Positions 1 to 7,671 of a stretch of 64,000 bases of DNA are shown here, piece after piece. The translations under genes were made by a program, and so were the position numbers. Within the stretch, counting starts at the first letter, position 1; the number at the start of each line of letters is the position of its first letter. The notes beneath the pieces were generated by a model. It was not told the DNA's origin. It worked only from the letters and a program-made list of their open reading frames with translations, and did not search any database. Origin of the DNA: Stenotrophomonas sp. Marseille-Q4652 (GTDB taxonomy: Bacteria; Pseudomonadota; Gammaproteobacteria; Xanthomonadales; Xanthomonadaceae); contig NZ_CAKAKE010000001.1 of assembly GCF_916618915.1 (NCBI RefSeq), forward strand, positions 2,463,001 to 2,527,000. The letters run 5' to 3'.

Positions 1-104
1 TCCTCACCGTCCTGGGCGGCATCCACCGCAAAACCTTCGCGCTTCAGACGGGCTGCCAGGGTTTCCCGCAGCGGGGCTTCGTCTTCGACCAGCAGGATAC
101 GCAT
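1..104 (-). CDS. phoP: PhoP-like response regulator, N-terminal fragment cut by window edge
   Basis: Only the first 34 or so codons are present, reading off the left edge. They begin MRILLVEDEAPLRETLAARL, a receiver-domain start: beta-1 strand, then the acidic Glu-Asp pair that binds Mg2+ near the phosphorylated Asp. From memory this start is essentially that of the PhoP regulator of Xanthomonas/Stenotrophomonas, an OmpR-type DNA-binding protein paired with PhoQ. The DNA-binding domain is outside the window, so the subfamily is inferred. The PepSY-like gene lies 74 bp upstream on the same strand, an arrangement I recall for phoPQ in this family. Confidence 0.75.
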   Translation of the reverse strand, partial: MRILLVEDEAPLRETLAARLKREGFAVDAAQDGE

Positions 105-178
105 GAACTCTCCCTAGTTTCTCTGGGCCGGCGTGCTGCCAGCCGTGTATTCACATTGACCCGGACGAATATCGAAGA

Positions 179-544
179 TCAGGGGTTATCGCCGTGTCGT
201 GATGCTTCCCGCGGCGTACGCGGCTGGCTACGGCTGGGCGACGGGTCATCCATGTAGCGGACCCGGCCGCGATCATCCATGTACTTGACCCGGTTGATGT
301 CGCGCCCGTCATAGGGAACGCGCTCGGCACCGAGGATGCGGCCACCGGTGGTGCGCTGCACGCGGCGCACCGCGTCGGACAGCGAGACATCCGAGGCCTG
401 GGCGCGGACCGCGGCGCGGGCTTCGGAGCGGGTCATCGGGGTCGGCGGCTCCTGTGCCTCCACCCGCGCGGCGCTGCCCACGCCGAAGGCGAGGACCATC
501 GCGGCGACAACTGGCATTCGGTGGGTGGTTACGGAAGCAAGCAT
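179..544 (-). CDS. PepSY-like secreted protein upstream of phoP
   Basis: A 121-residue protein with an N-terminal signal peptide (hydrophobic stretch around residues 10-25, cleavage likely near the VEAQ motif). The mature part looks like a small PepSY domain: a helix with SLSDAVRRVQRTTGGRILGA, then a two-strand unit where the short motif YMDD occurs twice (KYMDDRGRVRYMDD). PepSY proteins are periplasmic and often encoded beside two-component systems or proteases; a sensor-accessory role here is inference. ATG at 544 is preferred over the longer frame because AGGATCG lies about 9 nt upstream and the signal peptide then starts at the N-terminus. The tail after residue 100 is polar and Pro/Arg rich. 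Confidence 0.75.
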   Translation of the reverse strand: MLASVTTHRMPVVAAMVLAFGVGSAARVEAQEPPTPMTRSEARAAVRAQASDVSLSDAVRRVQRTTGGRILGAERVPYDGRDINRVKYMDDRGRVRYMDDPSPSRSQPRTPREASRHGDNP

Positions 545-747
545 CAATTCGATCCTAACGGACTGCGGCGAGACGTTCAAAAAACGTGAAGTGGAAGCCT
601 CGGCAAACACTCCGGGGACCCCTCGAAAACGAGGCAAATTCTTGATTTACCGCGTTGAATCCGGTCTGAACCCTCTCGCGGGCGCTGGGCGCCTGTTCAG
701 CAAGGTAACCGATCCGGCTGCCGTATTCATACAGTGCCGCGTCGCGC

Positions 748-1770
748 TCAGGCAGCCACGCGGGCGGCCTGATCCCGGGTCACCTGCAGCGCCTGTTCAA
801 CCAGCGACCAGTCCGCGCCCGGGCGGTGTGCGCCCTCGCTCAGCACTTGGCGGAAGCCGCGGCCGCCGGGCTGGCCGTGGAACAGGCCCAGCAGGTGTCT
901 GGTGATGTGCTTGAGCGCCAGGCCTTCGGCCAGTCGCGCCTCGACGTAGGGACGCAGCTGCTGCAGCAGTTCCTCGCGCGGACGCAGCGGGCTGCCGGTC
1001 TGCGCCGCTTCCAGTGCATGCAGCACATAGGGGTCGTGGTAGGCGGCGCGGCCGAGCATGACCCCGTCCAGATGTTCAAACTGGGCCTGCGCGGTCTCGA
1101 CCGAGGCGATGCCGCCATTGAGTACCACCTGCAGGTCCGGACGCTCGGCCTTGAGCCGGTAGGCCCAGTCGTAGCGCAGCGGCGGCACCTCGCGGTTTTC
1201 CTTCGGCGACAGGCCCTTGAGCCACGCGTTGCGGGCATGGACCACGAACAGGCCGCTGCCGGCGGCGGCGACACGGTCGATGAAGGCGCGGAACTGGTCG
1301 TAGTCCTTGTCCTCGTCCACCCCGAGCCGGCACTTCACCGTGACCGGGATGTCCACCGCGGCCGACATCGCGGCCACGCAATCGGCTACCAGTTCCGGCT
1401 CGCGCATCAGGCAGGCGCCAAAGCGCCCGGCCTGCACCCGGTCCGACGGGCAGCCGCAATTGAGGTTGACCTCGTCATAGCCCCAGTCGGCGGCAATGCG
1501 CGCGGCCTGCGCCAGCAGGGCCGGATCGCTGCCACCCAGTTGCAGGGCCAGCGGATGCTCGCTGGCATCGAAGCCCAGCAGGCGCTGGCGGTCGCCATGG
1601 ATCACCGCATTGGCGTGGACCATCTCGGTGTACAGGCGCGCGCCCGGGGCGAGGATGCGGTGGAACATCCGGCAGTGGGTATCAGTCCAGTCCATCATCG
1701 GCGCAACGGACAGGCGCAGCGAGGCGGCGTAGCGGTCTTGGCCGGGGCTGGGGGTGCTGGACGAGGACAT
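748..1770 (-). CDS. dusA: tRNA-dihydrouridine(20/20a) synthase DusA
   Basis: A 340-residue FMN enzyme that reduces uridine 20/20a in the tRNA D-loop with NADPH. The N-terminal TIM barrel opens with LSVAPMMDWTD (FMN-binding loop), and the dihydrouridine synthase signature VNLNCGCPSDRVQ lies at residues 101-113; Cys107, just before the proline, is the expected general acid. The C-terminal helical tRNA-binding domain contains the DusA-type HITRHLLGLFHGQPGGRGFR stretch, which separates it from DusB and DusC. Length fits DusA. The gene stands alone, with no clear Shine-Dalgarno before the annotated ATG; its first 20 residues are not conserved. Confidence 0.96.
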   Translation of the reverse strand: MSSSSTPSPGQDRYAASLRLSVAPMMDWTDTHCRMFHRILAPGARLYTEMVHANAVIHGDRQRLLGFDASEHPLALQLGGSDPALLAQAARIAADWGYDEVNLNCGCPSDRVQAGRFGACLMREPELVADCVAAMSAAVDIPVTVKCRLGVDEDKDYDQFRAFIDRVAAAGSGLFVVHARNAWLKGLSPKENREVPPLRYDWAYRLKAERPDLQVVLNGGIASVETAQAQFEHLDGVMLGRAAYHDPYVLHALEAAQTGSPLRPREELLQQLRPYVEARLAEGLALKHITRHLLGLFHGQPGGRGFRQVLSEGAHRPGADWSLVEQALQVTRDQAARVAA

Positions 1771-1887
1771 GCGGCGTTCGGTGGCGGGGTACGGAAGCGG
1801 CCATTATCCCCGGTTGCAGCTGTACGCCGCCGCTGCGGTGCCCGGAGCGGGCGGCTAAGCTGGCGGCTTTCCGCTTGGAGCCTGCTG

Positions 1888-2517
1888 ATGCAACGCCTTG
1901 CCGATGATGTCGCTCTGGTCGTGGTCGACCTGCAGCCGGATTTCATGCCCGGCGGCGCCCTGCCCTGCCACGAGGGCGATGCGATCGTGCCCGGCATCGA
2001 TGCCCTGCTGCGCTCGCGCCGCTACGCCACCGTGGTGGCGACCCAGGACTGGCACCCGGCCGACCATGCCTCGTTCGCCAGCCAGTACCCGGGGCGCGTG
2101 CCGTTCGGTCAGATCGAGCTGCATGGCCAGCCGCAGACGCTGTGGCCGGACCACTGCGTGGCCGGCACGCCCGGTGCGGCGCTGGATCCCCGGGTGGACT
2201 GGGACACGGCCAGCCTGGTGCTGCGCAAGGGCTCGCGGGGCGAGGTCGACTCCTACAGCGCCTTCTTCGAGAACCACGGCCCGGATGGCAGCCGCCCGGC
2301 CACCGGCCTGGCCGGCTGGCTGCGCGAGCGCGGCATCGCCGAGGTGCACGTGTGCGGGCTGGCCCGCGACTACTGCGTGCTGTGGACCGCGCAGGACGCG
2401 GCGGCGGCCGGTTTCCGGGTCCGTTTCCTGTGGGACCTGACCCGTCCGGTCACGCCCGAGGGCGACGGACCGACCCGCGCCGCACTGGCCGCGGCCGGGA
2501 TCGCCATCGACGAATAG
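1888..2517 (+). CDS. pncA: Nicotinamidase PncA
   Basis: A 209-residue isochorismatase-fold amidase that hydrolyses nicotinamide to nicotinate for NAD+ salvage. The catalytic triad is visible as Asp14 (VVVDLQ), Lys114 (LRKGSR) and Cys163 (ARDYCVLW). The metal site is Asp54, His56 and His60 in TQDWHPADH. ATG at 1888 is chosen because GGAG lies 7 nt upstream and the protein then starts right at the fold; the frame is open further upstream only as noise. It is divergent from dusA and convergent with purU. Two NAD+-consuming sirtuins in the window produce its substrate, a plausible but untested link. Confidence 0.95.
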   Translation: MQRLADDVALVVVDLQPDFMPGGALPCHEGDAIVPGIDALLRSRRYATVVATQDWHPADHASFASQYPGRVPFGQIELHGQPQTLWPDHCVAGTPGAALDPRVDWDTASLVLRKGSRGEVDSYSAFFENHGPDGSRPATGLAGWLRERGIAEVHVCGLARDYCVLWTAQDAAAAGFRVRFLWDLTRPVTPEGDGPTRAALAAAGIAIDE

Positions 2518-2532
2518 GCTGCGGCACCGGAT

Positions 2533-2554
2533 ACGGGAGCCACCTCGCTCCCGT
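2533..2554. terminator. Bidirectional hairpin between pncA and purU
   Basis: A perfect 8-bp stem (ACGGGAGC/GCTCCCGT) with a 6-nt loop sits in the 50-bp gap between the convergent pncA and purU. There is no T-tract on either side, so it may only stabilise 3' ends or act weakly. Confidence 0.45.
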
Positions 2555-2567
2555 CCTCCGGCGATCC

Positions 2568-3422
2568 TCAGCGGAACACCACCGTGCGGTGGCCGTTGAG
2601 CACGATACGCTGCTCGACATGGCGCCGCACCGCACGGGCCAGCACCAGCGATTCGGTATCGCTGCCCAGCTGCACCAGGTCGCGCGGGGTCATCGAATGG
2701 TCCACGCGGGCCACGTCCTGTTCGATGATCGGGCCCTCGTCCAGGTCGCTGGTCACGTAGTGAGCGGTGGCCCCGATGATCTTGACCCCGCGTGCGTGCG
2801 CCTGGTGGTACGGCTGGGCGCCCTTGAAGCTGGGCAGGAAGCTGTGGTGGATGTTGATCGCGCGGCCCGCCAGCGCTTCGCACAGCCGCGGCGAGAGGAT
2901 CTGCATGTAGCGCGCCAGCACCACCAGGTCGATGCGCTCGCGCTCGACCAGGTCGATGATCTGCTGCTCCTGCGCATCGCGGTTGTCGGCGCTGACCGGC
3001 AGGTGGTTGAACGGCACGCCATAGGACGCGGCCAGCGGGCCGAAGTCGGCGTGGTTGGAGGCCACCGCGGCGATGTCGACCCTGAGCTGGCGGCTGTGCG
3101 CGCGGAACAGCAGGTCGTTGAGGCAGTGCCCCTGCTTGCTGACCAGCACCAGCAGGCGTGCGCGGCGGCGTGCGTCGTGCAGTTGCCAGTCCATCGCGAA
3201 CGCCTCGCCCAGCGCGGCCATGGCCTGCTGCACCGCCTCGATGCCGGCACCGCTGCCGAGGTCGAAATGCACGCGAAGGAAGAAGCGGCCACTCTCCTCG
3301 TCGCCGTACTGCTGGGCGTCGAGGATGTTGCAGCCGGCCTCGTAGAGCACGCCGGAAACGCGGAACACGATGCCCGGGCGATCCGGGCAGGACAGGGTGA
3401 GGATGTAGTCGTGGTCGGTCAT
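2568..3422 (-). CDS. purU: Formyltetrahydrofolate deformylase PurU
   Basis: A 284-residue cytosolic hydrolase that turns 10-formyl-THF into THF and formate, balancing the one-carbon pool and feeding formate to PurT. The N-terminal ACT domain (residues 1-80, starting DYILTLSCPDRPGIVFRVSG) senses glycine/methionine in the E. coli enzyme. The C-terminal formyltransferase fold carries the conserved triad: Asn and His in AINIHHSFLPSFKGAQPY, Asp in HYVTSDLDEGPII. Start MTDHDY at 3422 is chosen because the ACT domain begins there. Length matches the family (about 280). Confidence 0.96.
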   Translation of the reverse strand: MTDHDYILTLSCPDRPGIVFRVSGVLYEAGCNILDAQQYGDEESGRFFLRVHFDLGSGAGIEAVQQAMAALGEAFAMDWQLHDARRRARLLVLVSKQGHCLNDLLFRAHSRQLRVDIAAVASNHADFGPLAASYGVPFNHLPVSADNRDAQEQQIIDLVERERIDLVVLARYMQILSPRLCEALAGRAINIHHSFLPSFKGAQPYHQAHARGVKIIGATAHYVTSDLDEGPIIEQDVARVDHSMTPRDLVQLGSDTESLVLARAVRRHVEQRIVLNGHRTVVFR

Positions 3423-3483
3423 CCGGGCGAGTGTAGGCGCAGTCAATGCCGCACTGCACGATGATCCCGTCTGCAACCAATCC

Positions 3484-3690
3484 TCAGCCGGGCGAACGCA
3501 CGCACAGCCGCACCAGCCGGGCCACCAGCGGCCGCACCAGCAGCACGCAGCCAAAGGCCATCGGCATCGCCAGCGCATAGGCCCGCAACACGCGCCCGGG
3601 CAGGCCGGCGTCGGCTCCGGTGTTGGCGGCAGTGATCACGGTGCACATCAGCAGGGCCATGATCGCCGCCATCCAGAACGCGAATACCAA
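3484..3690 (-). CDS. DUF2798-like small membrane protein, start codon uncertain
   Basis: A short two-helix membrane protein: helix 1 at VFAFWMAAIMALLMCTVITA, then NTG and a second helix with AYALAMPMAFGCVLLVRPLV. This pattern (helix, NTG, helix, basic tail) is typical of DUF2798, a family of unknown function. The frame has no ATG or GTG before the first helix. The earliest recognised start is TTG at 3690, but homology seems to begin about 7 codons earlier (RLAARWTP), where only CTG is available. The frame is the same as that of the upstream OYE gene, from which it is separated only by that gene's TGA at 3736-3738. It may use TTG/CTG by translational coupling, or be decaying. Confidence 0.55.
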   Translation of the reverse strand: MVFAFWMAAIMALLMCTVITAANTGADAGLPGRVLRAYALAMPMAFGCVLLVRPLVARLVRLCVRSPG

Positions 3691-3735
3691 GGGCGTCCAG
3701 CGGGCAGCCAGCCGCCAGTCGCCAGTCGCGCCGGC

Positions 3736-4830
3736 TCAACGGAACACACCGCGTGCGTCGTGCGGCTCGCAGCGCAGGTACTGCGGTGCCGGGGTCACGC
3801 TGTCGCCCAGCGCGGCGGCGGCATGCCACGGCCAGCGCGGGTCGTAGAGGATGCCGCGGGCCAGGGCCACGGCATCGGCCTGGCCCTGGGTGAGGATGGC
3901 CTCGGCCTGGGCCGGCCCGGTGATGAGGCCCACCGCGATCACCGGCATCGACACCTGCGCCCTGATCGCCTCGGCAAAGGGCACCTGGTAGCCGGGGCCG
4001 ACCGGAATCTGCTGGCGCGGGTCCAACCCACCGCTGGAGACATGGATGAAATGGCAGCCGCGCGCATCGAGCACGCGCGCCAGCTCGATGCTCTGGGCCA
4101 GGTCCCAGCCGCCCTCGACCCAGTCGGTGGCCGAGATGCGCACGCCCACCGCGATGCCCGGCGACACCGCCGCGCGCACCGCGTCGAACACGCGCAGGAC
4201 CAGGCGCATGCGGTTCTGCAGCGAGCCGCCGTATTCGTCGGCGCGGTCGTTGCTCAGGGGCGACAGGAACTGGTGCAGCAGGTAGCCGTGGGCGGCATGG
4301 ATCTCGATCAGCTGCAGGCCCAGGCGCTCGGCGCGTCGGGCCGCGGCGACGAAGGCCTCGACCACCCCGTCGATGCCGGCCGCGTCCAGCGCCTGCGGCA
4401 GCGGATCGGAGTCGCGAAAGCCGCGCGCCGAGGCCGACACCGTCTGCCAGCCGTGTTCGTGGCCAGGGGCAACCGCACCGCCACCCTCCCACGGCCGTGC
4501 GGTCGAAGCCTTGCGCCCGGCATGGGCCAGCTGGATGCCCAGCGGCATCGGTGACCAGTGCCGCACCGATGCCAGTACCCGGGCCAACGCGGCCTCGGTA
4601 GCGTCATCCCACAGGCCCAGGTCGGCCCAGCTGATGCGTCCGCGCGGCTCCACCGCCGCCGCTTCCAGGATCAGCAGGCCGGCGCCGGACTGGGACAGCG
4701 TGCCCAGGTGCTGCGCGTGCCAGTCGGTGGCGCGGCCGTCCTCGGCCGAGTACTGGCACATCGGCGCGATGACGATGCGATTGGGCAGGGAAAGCGGGCC
4801 GAGCGACAGGGGAGTGAACAGCTGGCTCAA
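3736..4830 (-). CDS. Old Yellow Enzyme family NADH:flavin oxidoreductase (YqjM/XenA type)
   Basis: A 364-residue FMN-dependent ene-reductase reducing activated C=C bonds with NAD(P)H. It is of the YqjM/XenA class: NRIVIAPMCQYSAEDG contains the class-specific Cys near FMN, GIQLAHAGRKAS follows, and EIHAAHGYLLHQFLSP supplies the His pair that binds substrate. A TTG start at 4830 is preferred: it gives MSQLFTPLSLGP, closely matching the start of XenA (MSALFEPY, from memory), and AAGGTG lies 5 nt upstream. The in-frame ATG at 4863 would add 11 poorly conserved residues. Physiological substrate is unknown. It is followed in frame by the DUF2798 ORF. Confidence 0.88.
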   Translation of the reverse strand: MSQLFTPLSLGPLSLPNRIVIAPMCQYSAEDGRATDWHAQHLGTLSQSGAGLLILEAAAVEPRGRISWADLGLWDDATEAALARVLASVRHWSPMPLGIQLAHAGRKASTARPWEGGGAVAPGHEHGWQTVSASARGFRDSDPLPQALDAAGIDGVVEAFVAAARRAERLGLQLIEIHAAHGYLLHQFLSPLSNDRADEYGGSLQNRMRLVLRVFDAVRAAVSPGIAVGVRISATDWVEGGWDLAQSIELARVLDARGCHFIHVSSGGLDPRQQIPVGPGYQVPFAEAIRAQVSMPVIAVGLITGPAQAEAILTQGQADAVALARGILYDPRWPWHAAAALGDSVTPAPQYLRCEPHDARGVFR

Positions 4831-4924
4831 GACAGCACCTTGGCAGGACGTGGGGGCGTGCATTGCAGCGCGCACACGGGCACGGGGCAACCGCGCCGGT
4901 GGATCACTGTTTCGTGGCGATGCG

Positions 4925-5779
4925 TTACTGGACGGCGGGGGGCGCCGGCGCGGCGGCGTCGAGCAGGAAGGCCAGCGCCTGGGCGCAGTCGGCCTCGACC
5001 TTGAGCGAGAGCAGTTCGTCGGCGCGGGTGCGGCCGCGGTTGAGCGCGGCCACCGGCAGCCCGGCCCTGGCCGCGGCCTGGGCGAAGCGGAAGCCCGAAT
5101 ACACCATCAGCGACGAGCCCACGACCAGCATGGCGTCGGCCTGCTGCAGGTGCTGGTGCACCGCCTCCACGCGCTCGCGCGGCACGCTCTCGCCGAAGAA
5201 CACCACGTCAGGCTTGAGCACGCCGCCGCACTGGCTGCACCCGGGTACGCGGAAACCGGAGAAGTCGGTTTCCAGGTCGGCATCGCCATCGGGCGCGATC
5301 CCGGCCTGCATCCTTTCCCAGCCGGGATTGGCATCGAGCAGGCGCTGCTGGAAGTCCGCGCGGTCGGTACGCGCCTCACAGCCCATGCAGCGGACGCGGT
5401 CCAGCCGGCCGTGCAGGTCGATCACCTGCCGGCTGCCGGCGGCCTGGTGCAGACGGTCCACGTTCTGGGTCAGCAGCAACTGCACGCTGCCCTGCGCTTC
5501 CAGTGCGGCCAGCGCGTGGTGGGTGGCATTGGGCCGGGCGCTACCAAAGCGCGGCCAGCCCAGCAGGCTGCGCGCCCAGTAACGCTGGCGCGTCGCAGGC
5601 TGGGCCATGAAGTCCTGGAAGTTGACCGGTTGCGGCCGCTTCCACTGGCCATCGACATCTCGGTAATCCGGGATGCCCGAATCGGTGCTGCAGCCGGCGC
5701 CGGTCAGCACCAGCAGGCGGCGGTGGCGCACGATGAATTCCCGCAGGGAATCAGCTTGCACGCCGTCGCCGCCCATCAT
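4925..5779 (-). CDS. Class II (SIRT4-like) NAD-dependent sirtuin
   Basis: A 284-residue Sir2 protein. NAD-binding motifs: GAGCSTDSGIPDYR (residues 27-40) and TQNVDRLH (104-111). His123 in DLHGRLDRVRC is the catalytic base. Zinc is held by Cys131/Cys134 and Cys181/Cys184. The Cys-Ser-Thr after GAG and the long insert before the second CxxC pair indicate class II rather than CobB. Such enzymes remove acyl groups or have lipoamidase/ADP-ribosyl activities; the substrate cannot be read here. The downstream thioesterase on the same strand starts elsewhere; the two need not be functionally linked. A second, different sirtuin lies at 11461-12282. Confidence 0.9.
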   Translation of the reverse strand: MMGGDGVQADSLREFIVRHRRLLVLTGAGCSTDSGIPDYRDVDGQWKRPQPVNFQDFMAQPATRQRYWARSLLGWPRFGSARPNATHHALAALEAQGSVQLLLTQNVDRLHQAAGSRQVIDLHGRLDRVRCMGCEARTDRADFQQRLLDANPGWERMQAGIAPDGDADLETDFSGFRVPGCSQCGGVLKPDVVFFGESVPRERVEAVHQHLQQADAMLVVGSSLMVYSGFRFAQAAARAGLPVAALNRGRTRADELLSLKVEADCAQALAFLLDAAAPAPPAVQ

Positions 5780-5784
5780 CGGGC

Positions 5785-6186
5785 TCAGGCCTGGGGCAGG
5801 CGCGGCACGGCCACCGGATGGCCGGACTCGTCGAGCGCGATCATCACGAAGGTGCCGCGGGTGCAGAGCTTGCGCTCGCCGGTGTGCAGGTCCTCGGTGA
5901 TCAGCTCCACTTCCACGGTCATCGAGCTGGTGCCGACCTTCACCACGCGGCCGACGGTCTCGACCATGTCACCGACGCGGATCGGCAGCTTGAAATCGAC
6001 CTGGTCCGAACGGGCGGTCACCACGGTGCGACGCGAGAACCGGGCAGCGGCCAGGAACGCGGCCTTGTCCATCCACGCCAGCGCCTGGCCGCCGAACAGC
6101 GTGCCGAGGTGGTTGGTGTGGTTGGGGAACACGATCTCGGCCATGCGTACTTCAACGGGCGGATCGGACTGGGGAATGGGGGTCAT
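5785..6186 (-). CDS. Hotdog-fold acyl-CoA thioesterase
   Basis: A 133-residue single-hotdog thioesterase of the ACOT/YciA group. The signature NHLGTLFGGQALAWMDKAA (residues about 24-42) carries the catalytic Asp in the hotdog helix. The second part, RSDQVDFKLPIRVGDMVE, is the central sheet typical of acyl-CoA hydrolases with broad specificity. It is cytosolic and would act as a hexamer by family analogy. Its stop lies only 5 bp before the sirtuin start on the same strand, so the two are probably cotranscribed. The C-terminus ends in a short unconserved Pro-rich tail. Confidence 0.87.
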   Translation of the reverse strand: MTPIPQSDPPVEVRMAEIVFPNHTNHLGTLFGGQALAWMDKAAFLAAARFSRRTVVTARSDQVDFKLPIRVGDMVETVGRVVKVGTSSMTVEVELITEDLHTGERKLCTRGTFVMIALDESGHPVAVPRLPQA

Positions 6187-6319
6187 GTTGGTACCAGGCG
6201 GGGGGGGTTAGCGGCGCGGATGATACGCCACGCCCCGTAACGCGGGCCTGAGCGCCACCCGGCCGATATGGCTATACGTATCGCGCCATTTCCCCCACTC
6301 CCCGCATCCATGGCCGGGT

Positions 6320-7339
6320 TCAGAACGCCATGTCGAAGGCGACCTCGCCCTGCACGCCGACCTGGTAGGCCGAAGGCCGGCGCTCGAAGAAGTTGGTCAG
6401 TTCCTGCACGTCCTGCAGTTCCATGAAAGGCAGCGGGTTGCGCACGTTGTACTTTTTCTCCATGCCCAGCTTGGCGAAATGGTTGTCGGCGCAGTGCTGC
6501 AGGTACTGGCGCATGTCGCGCGTTGAGATACCGGCCACGCCGCCGGACAGCACGTCCTCGGCAAACTGCACCTCGCATTCGATGGCCTCGGCCAGCATGT
6601 CGTAGACCTGCTGCTTCATTTCCTCGTCGAACAGGCCAGGCTCCTCCTCGCGCACCACGCGCACCGATTCGAAGGCGAAGTCCATGTGCGCGCTCTCGTC
6701 GCGGAACACCCAGTTGGTGCCGCTGGCCAGGCCGGGCAGCAGGCCACGCGAGCGGAAGTAGTACACGTAGGCGAAGGCGGCGAAGAAGAACAGGCCCTCG
6801 ATGCAGGCGGCAAAGCAGATCTGGTTGAGCAGGAACTGGCGGCGCTGCGCGCGGGTCTCGATGCGCTTGAGGTCCTGGATCGAGTCGATCCACTTGAAGC
6901 AGAACGCGGCCTTCTTGCGGATCGAGTCGATGTTCTCCACTGCGGCGAACGCCTTGGCGCGCTGGTCCGGGTCCGGCAGGTAGTTGTCGAGCAGGGTCAG
7001 GTAGAACTGCACGTGCAGCGCTTCCTCGTAAAGCTGCCTTGACAGGTACATGCGCGCCTCGGGCGCGTTGAGGTGCTGGTACAGGTTGAGCACCAGGTTG
7101 TTGGAGACGATGGAATCGCCGGTGGCGAAAAACGCCACCAGGCGGTGGATCAGGTGCCGGTCGGCCGGGCTCATCTTGCCGTGCAGGTCGGAGATGTCGA
7201 TCTGGAAGTTGATCTCCTCCACCGTCCAGGTGTTCCTGATCGCGTTGCGGTACATCTCGTAGAACTGCGGATAGCGCATCGGCCGCAGGGTCAGTTCAAA
7301 GCCGGGGTCGAGCAGCATCTGGCGGGTGTTGTTGGACAT
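6320..7339 (-). CDS. nrdB: Class I ribonucleotide reductase beta subunit NrdB
   Basis: A 340-residue radical-generating subunit. The diiron ligands line up with E. coli spacing: Asp75 (TGDSIV), Glu106 and His109 (YEEALHVQ), Glu181 (CIEGLFF), Glu215 and His218 (DESAHM). Tyr113, four residues after His109, matches the radical tyrosine (E. coli Tyr122). ATG at 7339 (MSNNTRQMLLDPG) is chosen; an in-frame ATG at 7375 would add MPAFAGPQSKPS, which looks like leader sequence and covers a GCCGGC hairpin. It follows the small gene at 7380 in the nrdA operon and supplies the radical for NrdA. Confidence 0.96.
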   Translation of the reverse strand: MSNNTRQMLLDPGFELTLRPMRYPQFYEMYRNAIRNTWTVEEINFQIDISDLHGKMSPADRHLIHRLVAFFATGDSIVSNNLVLNLYQHLNAPEARMYLSRQLYEEALHVQFYLTLLDNYLPDPDQRAKAFAAVENIDSIRKKAAFCFKWIDSIQDLKRIETRAQRRQFLLNQICFAACIEGLFFFAAFAYVYYFRSRGLLPGLASGTNWVFRDESAHMDFAFESVRVVREEEPGLFDEEMKQQVYDMLAEAIECEVQFAEDVLSGGVAGISTRDMRQYLQHCADNHFAKLGMEKKYNVRNPLPFMELQDVQELTNFFERRPSAYQVGVQGEVAFDMAF

Positions 7340-7379
7340 GGAAGGTTTGCTCTGTGGGCCGGCGAAGGCCGGCATGGGT

Positions 7380-7604
7380 TCAGCGCTCGTAGTCGTCGTG
7401 CGCGTGCTGGCTGATGTAGGTGCTCAGGCCCTGTCCGGCCTCGGCCAGCTGCTTCATCCGCGCCACCTTGCGCGGACCGGCACGGCCAAGACTGCTGTAC
7501 TGGTAGGGCTCGTCGCGGTTGCGGAACTTCACGAAGATCGCGGTGTCGGTGATCCGGTAAGCCTCTACTCCCGAGTTTTCCGAACGGTTGCCGTAACGTT
7601 TCAT
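7380..7604 (-). CDS. Small conserved protein between nrdA and nrdB
   Basis: A 74-residue basic/polar protein with no signal peptide or membrane segment. The middle, AIFVKFRNRDEPYQYSSLG, resembles the strand pattern of KTSC-type domains but is too short for a firm call. A strong Shine-Dalgarno (AGGAGGG, 6-7 nt before ATG) shows it is translated. It is sandwiched in the RNR operon, so it will share the cobalamin and putative NrdR control of nrdA. I recall similar small ORFs here in xanthomonads but no known function. It could modulate NrdAB or be a passenger. Confidence 0.75.
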   Translation of the reverse strand: MKRYGNRSENSGVEAYRITDTAIFVKFRNRDEPYQYSSLGRAGPRKVARMKQLAEAGQGLSTYISQHAHDDYER

Positions 7605-7671
7605 TCCACCCTCCTGCCACTGTCCGGTACCGATTGGATCGGCACGGTACTCAGCGGCAGGTGAAGCGGCG

